Below are positions 20,705-28,670 of a stretch of DNA of 64,000 nt, piece by piece. Origin of the DNA: Nocardiopsis algeriensis (lineage in GTDB: Bacteria; Actinomycetota; Actinomycetes; Streptosporangiales; Streptosporangiaceae); NCBI RefSeq assembly GCF_014203695.1, contig NZ_JACHJO010000008.1, positions 248,001 to 312,000 of the forward strand, in the 5' to 3' direction. Within the stretch, counting starts at the first letter, position 1; each line of letters opens with the position of its first letter. The notes beneath the pieces are model-generated. The model did not search any database. It saw nothing but the letters and a program-made list of their open reading frames with translations, and was not told where the DNA came from. The translations under genes and the position numbers were made by a program.

Positions 20705-21154
20705 GTGCGCACATACAGCCCCAAACCAAACGATGTCCAGCGTCAGTGGCACGTTGTCGACGCTACCGATCTCGTGCTCGGGCGTATGGCGAGCCAGGTT
20801 GCCTCGCTCCTTCGGGGCAAGCACAAGCCGTACTACGCCCCCCACATCGACACCGGCGACTTCGTGATCGTCGTGAACGCCGACAAGGTCGCCCTGACCG
20901 GCAAGAAGCTGGAGCAGAAGCGCGCCTACCGGCACTCCGGCTACCCCGGCGGTCTGCGTTCCGTCGGCTACGCCGAACTGCTGGAGAAGAACCCCGAGCG
21001 GGCCATCGAGAAGGCCGTCAAGGGCATGCTCCCCAAGGGCTCCCTCGGCCGCCAGATGGGCAAGAAGCTCAAGGTGTACGCAGGTCCGGAGCACCCGCAC
21101 CAGGCCCAGCAGCCGGTTCCGTTCGAAATCAGCAAGATCGAGCAGCCCGCCTAG
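20705..21154 (+). CDS. rplM: 50S ribosomal protein L13
   Basis: This is a 149-residue L13. [40 protein letters not shown] and [19 protein letters not shown] are diagnostic. It uses a GTG start, normal for actinobacterial rplM; GAAGAGCGAAGG lies upstream. rpsI follows after 37 nt. The 215-nt leader may carry feedback control, but nothing in the sequence proves it. Confidence 0.98.
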   Translation: MRTYSPKPNDVQRQWHVVDATDLVLGRMASQVASLLRGKHKPYYAPHIDTGDFVIVVNADKVALTGKKLEQKRAYRHSGYPGGLRSVGYAELLEKNPERAIEKAVKGMLPKGSLGRQMGKKLKVYAGPEHPHQAQQPVPFEISKIEQPA

Positions 21155-21191
21155 GCGTTCGCGAGACTTTAGAGGAAGCACGAGGATAACC

Positions 21192-21701
21192 GTGGTCGAG
21201 CCCACCGGCATCGAAGACGTCGAGCAGGAGTACGCCGAGAACCCGGAGGAGTTCCCCTCCGAGTACACGAGCGAGTCCGAGGAGACGGTCGCCGCCTACG
21301 TTCCCACCGCGTCCGGCCCCAGCGCCGGCACCGGCCGCCGCAAGCAGGCCGTCGCCCGGGTCCGCATCACCCCGGGTGCGGGCGAGTGGAAGATCAACGG
21401 CAAGCCGCTCGAGGTCTACTTCCCGGACAAGGTCCACCAGCAGACCATCAAGGAGCCGCTGGTCTCCCTCGGTTTCGAGGGCGCCTACGACGTGTTCGCC
21501 CGCCTCAACGGCGGCGGCACCAGCGGCCAGGCCGGTGCACTGCGCCACGGCATCGCCCGTGCGCTGGCGTTCCTGGACCCCGAGAACAACCGCCCGACCC
21601 TCAAGAAGGCCGGTTTCCTGACCCGCGACGCCCGTGAGGTGGAGCGGAAGAAGGCCGGTCTCAAGAAGGCCCGCAAGGCGCCGCAGTTCTCCAAGCGCTG
21701 A
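21192..21701 (+). CDS. rpsI: 30S ribosomal protein S9
   Basis: This is a 169-residue S9 whose C-terminal SKR reaches the P-site tRNA. The core begins at about residue 40 ([24 protein letters not shown]) and includes [19 protein letters not shown]. The first 35 residues are an acidic extension seen in actinobacteria. GTG start with GAGGAAGCACGAGG upstream. Confidence 0.97.
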   Translation: MVEPTGIEDVEQEYAENPEEFPSEYTSESEETVAAYVPTASGPSAGTGRRKQAVARVRITPGAGEWKINGKPLEVYFPDKVHQQTIKEPLVSLGFEGAYDVFARLNGGGTSGQAGALRHGIARALAFLDPENNRPTLKKAGFLTRDAREVERKKAGLKKARKAPQFSKR

Positions 21702-21735
21702 CGCTCATGCGCCGACCCCTGTTCGGCTGAGCCCC

Positions 21736-21775
21736 GGCCCGTACGTCGCCCCTCGGGGCGGCGTACGGGCCTTTT
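21736..21775 (+). terminator. Rho-independent terminator after rpsI
   Basis: A 17-bp stem, GGCCCGTACGTCGCCCC at 21736-21752 and GGGGCGGCGTACGGGCC at 21755-21771 with one mismatch, has a 2-nt loop and is followed by TTTTCTTC. It is the clearest intrinsic terminator in the window and ends rplM-rpsI. Confidence 0.92.
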
Positions 21776-21853
21776 CTTCATGCGGACCCAACCGCTGCTT
21801 CTGCACTTCACCGGCGCCACGTAGGGCGCCCATGTCGAAAGGGGCTGTCGCCT

Positions 21854-23191
21854 GTGGCACGGCTGTTCGGAACTGATGGGGTACGCGGCGTCGCCGGCAA
21901 AGACCTGACCGCGTCGCTCGCCCTGGAACTGTCCATCGCCGCGGCGCGGGTGCTCGCCGCGGGCATCGGAGGCCGCCGCCCCAGGGCCGTCGTCGGCCGG
22001 GACCCGCGCGCCTCCGGGGAGTTCCTGGAGGCCGCCGTCGTCGCCGGCCTCGCCAGCACCGGCGTGGACGTGGTCCGGGTGGGTGTCCTGCCGACCCCGG
22101 CCGTGGCCCATCTCACCGGTGAGCTGGACGCCGACTTCGGCGTGATGCTCTCGGCCAGCCACAACCCGGCGCCGGACAACGGCATCAAGTTCTTCGCCCG
22201 GGGCGGACACAAGCTCGAGGACGCCCTGGAGGACGAGATCGAGGGCCTCCTGGGTGTGCCCTCCACCCCTGCCGTGGGGAACGGCGTGGGACGGGTCACC
22301 GACGCGTCCGACGGCGCCGAGCGCTACATCGCGCACGTGCTGGCGTCGGTTCCGCACCGCCTCGACGGACTGAAGGTCGTGGTGGACTGCGCCCACGGCG
22401 CCTCCTGCGGCGTCGCCCCCGAGGCGCTGCGCCGGGCGGGCGCCGAGGTCGTCGCGATCGGTGACGGCCCGGACGGCTACAACATCAACGACGGCTGCGG
22501 TTCCACCCACCTGGAGGCACTCCAGGAGGCGGTGCGCCTGCACGGCGCCGACGCCGGTATCGCCAACGACGGCGACGCCGACCGCTGCCTGGCTGTGGAC
22601 GCCGAGGGCAACGTGGTGGACGGCGACCAGATCCTCGCCATCCTGGCCGCCGAGGCCAAGGAGGAGGGACGGCTGGCCGAGGACACCCTCGTGGTGACGG
22701 TCATGTCCAACCTGGGCCTCAAGCTGGCCATGGAGCGCGAGGGCATCGCCGTGGTGGAGACCGCGGTGGGCGACCGCTACGTGCTGGAGGAGATGCGGCG
22801 CGGCGGGTTCACCCTGGGCGGCGAGCAGTCCGGGCACGTCATCCTGCTGGACCACGCCACCACGGGGGACGGTGTGCTCACCGGCCTGCACCTGCTGGCC
22901 GCGATGGCCCGCCGCGGCCAGGGCCTGGCGGAGCTGGCCAAGGTGATGACGCGGCTGCCGCAGGTACTCGTCAACGTTCCGGACGTGGACAAGTCCCGCG
23001 TCTCCGAGTCCGAGGAACTCGCGGCGGCGGTGCGCGAGGCCGAGGCCGAGCTGGGCGACAGCGGCCGGGTGCTCCTCCGTCCCAGCGGCACCGAGCCCAA
23101 GGTGCGCGTCATGGTCGAGGCGCCCGAGCAGGAACAGGCCGCGGCGGTGGCCGAGCGGCTGGCGGGTGTGGTGCGCTCCGCACTGGGGTGA
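21854..23191 (+). CDS. glmM: Phosphoglucosamine mutase
   Basis: This is a 445-residue GlmM (glucosamine-6-P to glucosamine-1-P, for peptidoglycan UDP-GlcNAc). The phosphoserine is S102 in SASHNP, the Mg site is D239-x-D241-x-D243 (NDGDADRC), and the sugar loop GGEQSGH and phosphate loop [12 protein letters not shown] are intact. GTG start with GAAAGGGG upstream. It lies after rplM-rpsI as in most actinomycetes and has its own transcription unit judging by the terminator. Confidence 0.97.
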   Translation: MARLFGTDGVRGVAGKDLTASLALELSIAAARVLAAGIGGRRPRAVVGRDPRASGEFLEAAVVAGLASTGVDVVRVGVLPTPAVAHLTGELDADFGVMLSASHNPAPDNGIKFFARGGHKLEDALEDEIEGLLGVPSTPAVGNGVGRVTDASDGAERYIAHVLASVPHRLDGLKVVVDCAHGASCGVAPEALRRAGAEVVAIGDGPDGYNINDGCGSTHLEALQEAVRLHGADAGIANDGDADRCLAVDAEGNVVDGDQILAILAAEAKEEGRLAEDTLVVTVMSNLGLKLAMEREGIAVVETAVGDRYVLEEMRRGGFTLGGEQSGHVILLDHATTGDGVLTGLHLLAAMARRGQGLAELAKVMTRLPQVLVNVPDVDKSRVSESEELAAAVREAEAELGDSGRVLLRPSGTEPKVRVMVEAPEQEQAAAVAERLAGVVRSALG

Positions 23192-23274
23192 TCTTCCTTT
23201 CCGCGCGCGTCCGGGCACTTCCTGTGGTCGGGCGCGCGTTGTCGTGTGGGGTGTTGTCGGGGAGCGGGGGAGCC

Positions 23275-24264
23275 ATGGCCGGGACGCGGTACGGGGACGC
23301 GCCGACGGTCGGCGTGGACATCGGGGGAACGAAGGTGGCCGCGGGAGTGGTGGCGCCGGACGGCCGGGTGCTGGCCCGCCTGCGCACGGAGACGCCCGGG
23401 CGGAGCAAGAGCCCGAGGGTCGTGGAGGACACCATCGTCTCGGTGGTGGAGGAGCTGCGGGCGGAGGCCCAGGTGCGGGCCGTGGGGGTGGGCGCCGCGG
23501 GGTTCGTCGACGAGCGGCGCGCGACGGTGCTGTTCGCCCCCCACCTGTCGTGGCGGGAGGAGCCGCTGCGCGAGGCGCTGTCGCGGCGGCTCGGGCTGCC
23601 GGTGGTGGTGGAGAACGACGCCAACGCCGCCGCCTGGGCGGAGGTGCGCACGGGTGCAGCGCAGGGCGTGGACGACGTCGTGGTGGTGAACCTGGGGACG
23701 GGCATCGGCGGGGCGGTGGTCCTCGGCGGCTGTCTGTACCGGGGACGCCACGGGCTGGCCGGCGAGTTCGGCCACATGACCGTGGTACCGGGCGGGCACC
23801 GCTGCGAGTGCGGAAACCGCGGGTGCTGGGAGCAGTACGCCAGCGGCAACGCCCTCACCCGGGAGGCCCGGGAACTGGTGCTGGCGGAGTCTCCGGTGGC
23901 GGAGGCGCTGCACCAGGCCGTGGGCGGCGACGTCCGGCGTATCACGGGCCCGCTGGTGAGCGAACTGGCCGGTAAGGGCGACCGGGCCTGCACCGAGCTG
24001 ATCCGCGACATGGGGGAGTGGCTGGGCCTGGGCCTGGCCAATCTGGCGGCCGCGTTCGACCCCGAGCTGTTCGTCGTGGGCGGCGGCGTGTCGGAGGTGG
24101 GGGAGCTGCTGCTGGAGCCCGCCCGCGCGGCCTTCGCCCGCAGCCTCACCGGACGCGGCTACCGACCCGAGGCCCGGGTGGTCGCCGCGGCCCTGGGCAA
24201 CGAGGCCGGGCTCGTCGGTGCCGCCGATCTGGCCCGTCACGCCTTCCCCCCGTCCGAGGCGTGA
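23275..24264 (+). CDS. ROK-family sugar kinase (glucokinase-like)
   Basis: This is a 329-residue ROK kinase. The ATP motif VGVDIGGTKVAAG is at residues 12-24, the catalytic Asp is D115 (ENDANAAAWAE), and the zinc site is GHRCECGNRGCWEQY with C177, C179 and C184. ROK glucokinases of this length phosphorylate glucose with ATP; regulators of the family carry an extra HTH domain, absent here. I used ATG 23275 with GGAGCGGGGGAG upstream. Its substrate could also be another hexose. Confidence 0.9.
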   Translation: MAGTRYGDAPTVGVDIGGTKVAAGVVAPDGRVLARLRTETPGRSKSPRVVEDTIVSVVEELRAEAQVRAVGVGAAGFVDERRATVLFAPHLSWREEPLREALSRRLGLPVVVENDANAAAWAEVRTGAAQGVDDVVVVNLGTGIGGAVVLGGCLYRGRHGLAGEFGHMTVVPGGHRCECGNRGCWEQYASGNALTREARELVLAESPVAEALHQAVGGDVRRITGPLVSELAGKGDRACTELIRDMGEWLGLGLANLAAAFDPELFVVGGGVSEVGELLLEPARAAFARSLTGRGYRPEARVVAAALGNEAGLVGAADLARHAFPPSEA

Positions 24265-24342
24265 GCGGTCGGGACCAAGGACCCGTAACTTCACCGAACC
24301 CGGTTCTAGGGTGGAGGTCACATCCTCTGTAGAGTGCGGGCC

Positions 24343-25116
24343 ATGGATCTGAACGGAATCTCCGCCCTTGTGACGGGCGGTGCGAGTGGCCTCGGTGAGG
24401 CCACCGCCAGGGAACTCGCCTCCGCCGGTGCGACCGTTGTCATCGCCGACCTCAACGCCGAGCGCGGCGAGGCCGTCGCCAAGGAGATCGGCGGTGTCTT
24501 CGTCGCCACCGACGTCTCCCAGGAGGACCAGGTCAAGGCTGCCGTCCAGGCCGCTGTCGACACCGGCAAGCCGCTGCGCGCGGCGGTCTCCTGCGCCGGC
24601 ATCGCCTGGGTGACGCGTACCGTCGACCGCAACGGCAACCCGCACGACCTGGACAGCTACCAGAAGGTCATCCAGGTCAACCTCATCGGCACCTTCAACG
24701 TCCTGCGCCTGGCCGCGGCCGAGATCGCCAGGACCGAGCCGGTCAACGAGGACGGCGAGCGCGGCTCCATCGTCAACACCGCGTCGCTCGCCGGCATCGA
24801 GGGCCAGGTCGGCCAGATCGCCTACGCCTCCTCCAAGGGCGGCGTCATCGGGATGACCCTGCCCGCGGCCCGCGACCTCGCCGCCGTCGGCATCACGGTC
24901 AACACCATCGCCCCCGGCATCCTCGAGACGCCGATCTACGGCGAGGGCGAGGCCTCCGAGGAGTTCAAGAAGCGCCTGGCCGCCCCGGTGCCCTTCCCCA
25001 AGCGCCTGGGCACCGCTGCCGAGTTCGGCAAGCTGGCCCGCGCCCTGCTGGAGATCAGCTACGTCAACGGCGAGGTCGTCCGCATCGACGGTGGCCTGCG
25101 CATGCCGCCGAAGTAG
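24343..25116 (+). CDS. Short-chain dehydrogenase (3-hydroxyacyl-CoA dehydrogenase type II-like)
   Basis: This is a 257-residue SDR. The NAD site TGGASGLG is at 11-18, the catalytic residues are S148, Y161 and K165, and D36 suggests NAD preference. The sequence resembles the 17-beta-HSD10/3-hydroxy-2-methylbutyryl-CoA class, which oxidises 3-hydroxyacyl-CoA. The enoyl-CoA hydratase gene 8 nt downstream supports a beta-oxidation or branched-chain role. There is no ribosome-binding site; TAGAGT ends 7 nt before the ATG, so a leaderless mRNA is likely. GTG 24334 is an alternative start. Confidence 0.88.
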   Translation: MDLNGISALVTGGASGLGEATARELASAGATVVIADLNAERGEAVAKEIGGVFVATDVSQEDQVKAAVQAAVDTGKPLRAAVSCAGIAWVTRTVDRNGNPHDLDSYQKVIQVNLIGTFNVLRLAAAEIARTEPVNEDGERGSIVNTASLAGIEGQVGQIAYASSKGGVIGMTLPAARDLAAVGITVNTIAPGILETPIYGEGEASEEFKKRLAAPVPFPKRLGTAAEFGKLARALLEISYVNGEVVRIDGGLRMPPK

Positions 25117-25124
25117 GAGGCACA

Positions 25125-25889
25125 GTGTCCGACGAGGTTCTCTACACGGCCGAGGACGGCGTCGCCGTCATCACCATCAACCGGCCCGAGGCCAAGAACG
25201 CGGTCAACGCCGCGGTCGCCGCGAAGATCGCCGAGGCGCTCGACGACCTGGACTCGCGCAAGGACCTGACGGTGGGCATCCTCACCGGCGCGGGCGGCAC
25301 CTTCTGCGCCGGGATGGACCTGAAGGCCTTCATGAAGGGCGAGGTCCCGATGGTGGAGGGCCGCGGTTTCGGCGGCTTCGCCGAGGCCCCGCCGAAGAAG
25401 CCGCTGATCGCCGCGGTCGAGGGCTATGCCCTCGCCGGCGGTTTCGAGGCGGTGCTGGCCTGCGACCTGGTCGTGGCGGCCGAGAACGCCAGGTTCGGCA
25501 TCCCCGAGGTCAAGCGGGGACTGGTGGCCGGCGCGGGCGGTCTGCTGCGCCTGCAGCACCGCATCCCGCGCAACCTGGCCATGGAGTTCGCCCTCACCGG
25601 CGACTTCGTGGACGCCCCGCGCATGGCCGACCTGGGGCTGGTCAACCGGGTCACGGCCCCGGGCGGGGCCCTGGAGGGCGCCCGGGAACTGGCCGCCCGG
25701 ATCACGGCCAACGGTCCGCTGGCCGTGCGGGTCTCCAAGGAGATCATCACGTCCTCGGACGACTGGTCCACGGCCGAGATGTGGGACAGGCAGAACGAGC
25801 TGGCGGGTCCCGTCTTCGTCAGCCAGGATGCCATGGAGGGCGCCGCGGCCTTCGCCGAGAAGCGCGCCCCCGTCTGGAAGGGCGAGTAG
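25125..25889 (+). CDS. Enoyl-CoA hydratase/isomerase (crotonase family)
   Basis: This is a 254-residue crotonase. NRPEAKNAVN, GAGGTFCAGMDLKAF (oxyanion-hole loop), LAGGFEAVLACDLVVA and GIPEVKRGL are present; E108 and E128 occupy the positions of the two catalytic glutamates of hydratases. GTG start with AGGAGG upstream, 8 nt after the SDR stop. The pair probably carries out consecutive steps on an acyl-CoA. Exact substrate unknown. Confidence 0.9.
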   Translation: MSDEVLYTAEDGVAVITINRPEAKNAVNAAVAAKIAEALDDLDSRKDLTVGILTGAGGTFCAGMDLKAFMKGEVPMVEGRGFGGFAEAPPKKPLIAAVEGYALAGGFEAVLACDLVVAAENARFGIPEVKRGLVAGAGGLLRLQHRIPRNLAMEFALTGDFVDAPRMADLGLVNRVTAPGGALEGARELAARITANGPLAVRVSKEIITSSDDWSTAEMWDRQNELAGPVFVSQDAMEGAAAFAEKRAPVWKGE

Positions 25890-25950
25890 CCTCGACCGTC
25901 TGCGGCGGCCGTTCCCCGAGGTGAGGGGCGGCCGCCGTTGCCTTTGCTCG

Positions 25951-26187
25951 GTGCTGTCTGTTTTGTGTGTGGTTTCGTACTCTTCTTGGAGTTCATCGGT
26001 CGCGCGTACGGCGAAGGCCGACGCCTTCCGTCACGGCGCGCACGAGCGGTCGGCAGGTGCGCAGGTGCAGAGCGACGGCGAGGATCTCTACACAGAAGGC
26101 GAAGAGCACTTCTACGACGAGGACGGCGAGTTCGGTGTCGGTGTCCCCCAGCAGCCGCCGGACGAGCCGGAAGAGGGCTTCTTCTGA
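25951..26187 (+). CDS. Possible small acidic protein
   Basis: A 78-codon open frame. The last 40 residues are coherent and acidic (QSDGEDLYTEGEEHFYDEDG, ending QQPPDEPEEGFF) with good GC at third codon positions. The start is unsure: GTG 25951, GTG 25969 and GTG 26065 are all possible and none has a clear ribosome-binding site. I do not recognise a family. Confidence 0.35.
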   Translation: MLSVLCVVSYSSWSSSVARTAKADAFRHGAHERSAGAQVQSDGEDLYTEGEEHFYDEDGEFGVGVPQQPPDEPEEGFF

Positions 26188-26749
26188 GGCCTGTGTGAGG
26201 ATTCGGAGCCGTGCGCCGACAGCGACCCGGGCAGGGGCCTCGTGGTGAGCCGGGGACGTCCATTTTGCGGACGAGGGAACCCTCTTCGTCGTCCGGGCGG
26301 GCCGAGGGCGCTGTCAGAAGGGCGTCAAGGCCGCTGGCCGGACTCTGCCCCTCGACGCCCTTCTCCTGCCCGCAGACGGTGCAGGGACTTTCCCCGACGG
26401 CTTGCTCGGCGCCGCGGTTCTTCCCGGGTTTCCGACCCCGGCTCCCGTACAGGCCGCAGAGACAGGCTCTGGAGAGCGTGTGCGGGCTCGTACCACGGGG
26501 AGAGGCCTCCTCGGGAACCGTCCCGGCCCCGGAGCCGATGGTGGGGAGGCAGGGGTCATCGCCGGTGTCCTCGGGGAGGGGCCGCCGCTGTTCCCGGGCG
26601 GCAGGAGCGCCATCGACGCGGAGAGGAGCAGATCGGCCCGGCGATCTCTGCTCTGCCCACGGGGTGGGGGATGGAGGCGCGCTCTGCACGATCCTCTGCC
26701 CCGGGCTGTCACAGGAACGGATACCGGAGTATGCCGGTGAACCGGTGTC
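26188..26749. other. Stretch without a supported gene
   Basis: About 560 bp at the border of the surface-polysaccharide genes. A plus-strand frame from 26249 to 26740 has mildly coding-like codons but no ATG or GTG near its beginning (the first start is TTG 26402); reverse frames are no better. It may be a decayed gene. No hairpin or promoter stands out. Confidence 0.4.
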
Positions 26750-28429
26750 CTACTTCTCGAAGCTGCTCTTGAAAGGGAAGTAATCCTTCAAGAAACGGTC
26801 GATGTGGCGGGCGCTGGTGTCGTCCTCCGCCGGTGTGGTGTCGTTGACGCAGAAGGAATCGTAGTTGCGGTGGGTCAGGAGCTCATGGATGCGCTCCTGT
26901 ACCGCCTCGAGGTTGGCCAGGTTGAGGTAGGTGTACCTCAGGCTCCCGAACACGGCTCGCCCGCTCAGCATCGCGTAGTAGTTGTGCAGGGACGACGGGA
27001 TCGAGTGGTCCTCAGGGTGTCGGAACCGGGATGCGGCCGTCCGGCGGAAGACGTCCGGGTACTCCTTCTCCATTTCCTCCAGGACCGAGCGGCGTTGGGA
27101 GATGGGGGTGTGTTTGAACTTGGTGGTGGGCACCTTGCCGAAGCGCTCCTTGATCAGCACGCTGTTCTGTTTGGCGGCGGCGTCCACGGGCTGGTCCTCC
27201 ACCCCGGCGGCTCCCAGACCGAAGCGGTAGGTCGAGGGGTTGAGCTTGGCGAGTCCGTTGGGATGGAAGAACTTCGTGGGCGCGACAGGGCGGCCGAAAA
27301 AGACGTCGTCGTTGAGGTAGAGGTAGTGTTCCGCCAGCCCGTCGATGTGATGCAGCTGGGACTCGATGGCATGGGAGTTGAAAACGGGCAGCACTGAGGG
27401 GTCACGGAAGATCTCCTTGTGGTCCACAACCCGTACGCGGGGGTGGTCCGAACGCAACCAAGAGGGGCGCTGTCCGTCTGTGACGATGTAGACGTTGCGG
27501 ATGAAGGGAGCGAACATCTCCAAGGAACGCAGCGAGTAGCGGAGCTCGTCTCGGCTGGTGTAGCGCGCCTTCGACGCCGAATCAGGGTTCAGACGTCCGC
27601 TGTCGCCCAGGTACGCGTTCCGTTTGGCGGCCCATTCCTCGTCGTCACCGTCGACCCAGGTGTAGACGGCGTCGATCGGGAAGCTGATGTCCGTGGCCAG
27701 GTCCCAGGTGAAGGCTTCCAACGTGGGGTGAACCGTGTTGCCCAGAGTGATGCTCGCCGGCTTGCAGGCCTCAGGGGGCAGGACCTCGCACACCGGATTG
27801 AGCTGGGGGCCGACCAAGGACTCGCGCAGAATGTCCTCAGGAACGACCACCCGAAGGTTCTCGAGCTTTTTCCTGCTGCGCTCCGAGCCGTCCAGGAGGG
27901 TCTTGCCCTCACACCAGAACTCGATGCTGAAGCCGTGGGCCGGGCCTGTGACTGCCGGTCCCGTCTCACCGATCACGTACTCTCCCAGCCGGAAGACGTC
28001 GTCCTCGCGGCGCTTCAGCAGGAGGTTCTCGGTGAAGAGGGTGTAGCCCGTGTCCTGCCTGATGTAGTAACCGCGGTCACAGTAGGACGCGCGGAGGATG
28101 CCCAGTACCGTGGCGCGATGACGCTCGTGCACTCCGACCGAGCGGTGGTAGGCCTGGTTCGAGCGGGAGATGAAGTAGTCCACGCCCTGAGCCTTCAGCA
28201 GGGAGGTGAACTCCTCGATCTGGGTGGCGGGTACGGCGTCGATGGAGAAGGCGCCCTCCCACCTGCGAGCGATGACGGAACTCAGCTGGAAGGTCGAGAT
28301 CTCGAGGCCGTCCCGGTTCCGCAGGTGTTTCTCGGCCGTGGCACGCAGGAGCCCCGTCTTGACCGGGGTGGGCAGACGTCGTTTGGTGTAAGCCTTGACT
28401 CGCCGGGAAAATCTGTTCAGACCTGCCAT
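26750..28429 (-). CDS. Stealth-family capsular polysaccharide phosphotransferase
   Basis: This 559-residue protein has the Stealth conserved regions. CR1 is PIDAVYTWVDGDDEEW at ~251-266, CR2 is YTSRDELRYSLRSLEMFAPF... to VTDGQRPSW at ~290-324, and CR3 is SHAIESQLHHIDGLAEHYLY with LNDDVFFGRP at ~352-381. CR4-like FRHPEDHSIPSSLHNYYAML lies near 465. Such enzymes transfer hexose-1-phosphate in making capsule or teichoic-acid-like polymers. I chose the ATG at 28429 (MAGLNRFSRRVKAYTKRR); GTG 28486 would add 19 residues. GC content and codon use are slightly lower than neighbours, suggesting gain by transfer. Confidence 0.9.
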   Translation of the reverse strand: MAGLNRFSRRVKAYTKRRLPTPVKTGLLRATAEKHLRNRDGLEISTFQLSSVIARRWEGAFSIDAVPATQIEEFTSLLKAQGVDYFISRSNQAYHRSVGVHERHRATVLGILRASYCDRGYYIRQDTGYTLFTENLLLKRREDDVFRLGEYVIGETGPAVTGPAHGFSIEFWCEGKTLLDGSERSRKKLENLRVVVPEDILRESLVGPQLNPVCEVLPPEACKPASITLGNTVHPTLEAFTWDLATDISFPIDAVYTWVDGDDEEWAAKRNAYLGDSGRLNPDSASKARYTSRDELRYSLRSLEMFAPFIRNVYIVTDGQRPSWLRSDHPRVRVVDHKEIFRDPSVLPVFNSHAIESQLHHIDGLAEHYLYLNDDVFFGRPVAPTKFFHPNGLAKLNPSTYRFGLGAAGVEDQPVDAAAKQNSVLIKERFGKVPTTKFKHTPISQRRSVLEEMEKEYPDVFRRTAASRFRHPEDHSIPSSLHNYYAMLSGRAVFGSLRYTYLNLANLEAVQERIHELLTHRNYDSFCVNDTTPAEDDTSARHIDRFLKDYFPFKSSFEK

Positions 28430-28566
28430 TGGCTGCTCTTTCTTGGCTTTCTGGACGCGAGAGGGCGCTACGGCATCGACTCGCACGGCTCCGCTGGGGG
28501 AGGAGCCGTGTTCGGGCGGGAGCGAGGGCGCCCAGTGCTTGCTCGGAGGCGCAAAGACACCTTACG

Positions 28567-28595
28567 TTAGACGCAATGTAAAAAACGTGTGTTAA
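28567..28595 (-). promoter_or_regulatory. ECF-type promoter candidate before the Stealth gene
   Basis: Read on the minus strand, TTAACA (28595-28590), 16 nt, CGTCTAA (28573-28567). The -10 and spacing equal those of sigma-E-type promoters in actinomycetes; the -35 keeps only the AAC core. A TTGACA further upstream lacks a good partner. The leader would be about 130 nt. Confidence 0.4.
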
Positions 28596-28670
28596 CGGGC
28601 ACTCCGTGTCAAGCGCGGCACAAAGGCCTGCGACCTGCGCTCTCGCCGCCTCCTGGGCGCCGGGAGTCGA

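Noticed and set aside
25424-26689. Minus-strand open frame over the enoyl-CoA hydratase end and the following gap
   Set aside because: No domain, antisense to a certain gene for half its length, and Arg/Pro-rich.
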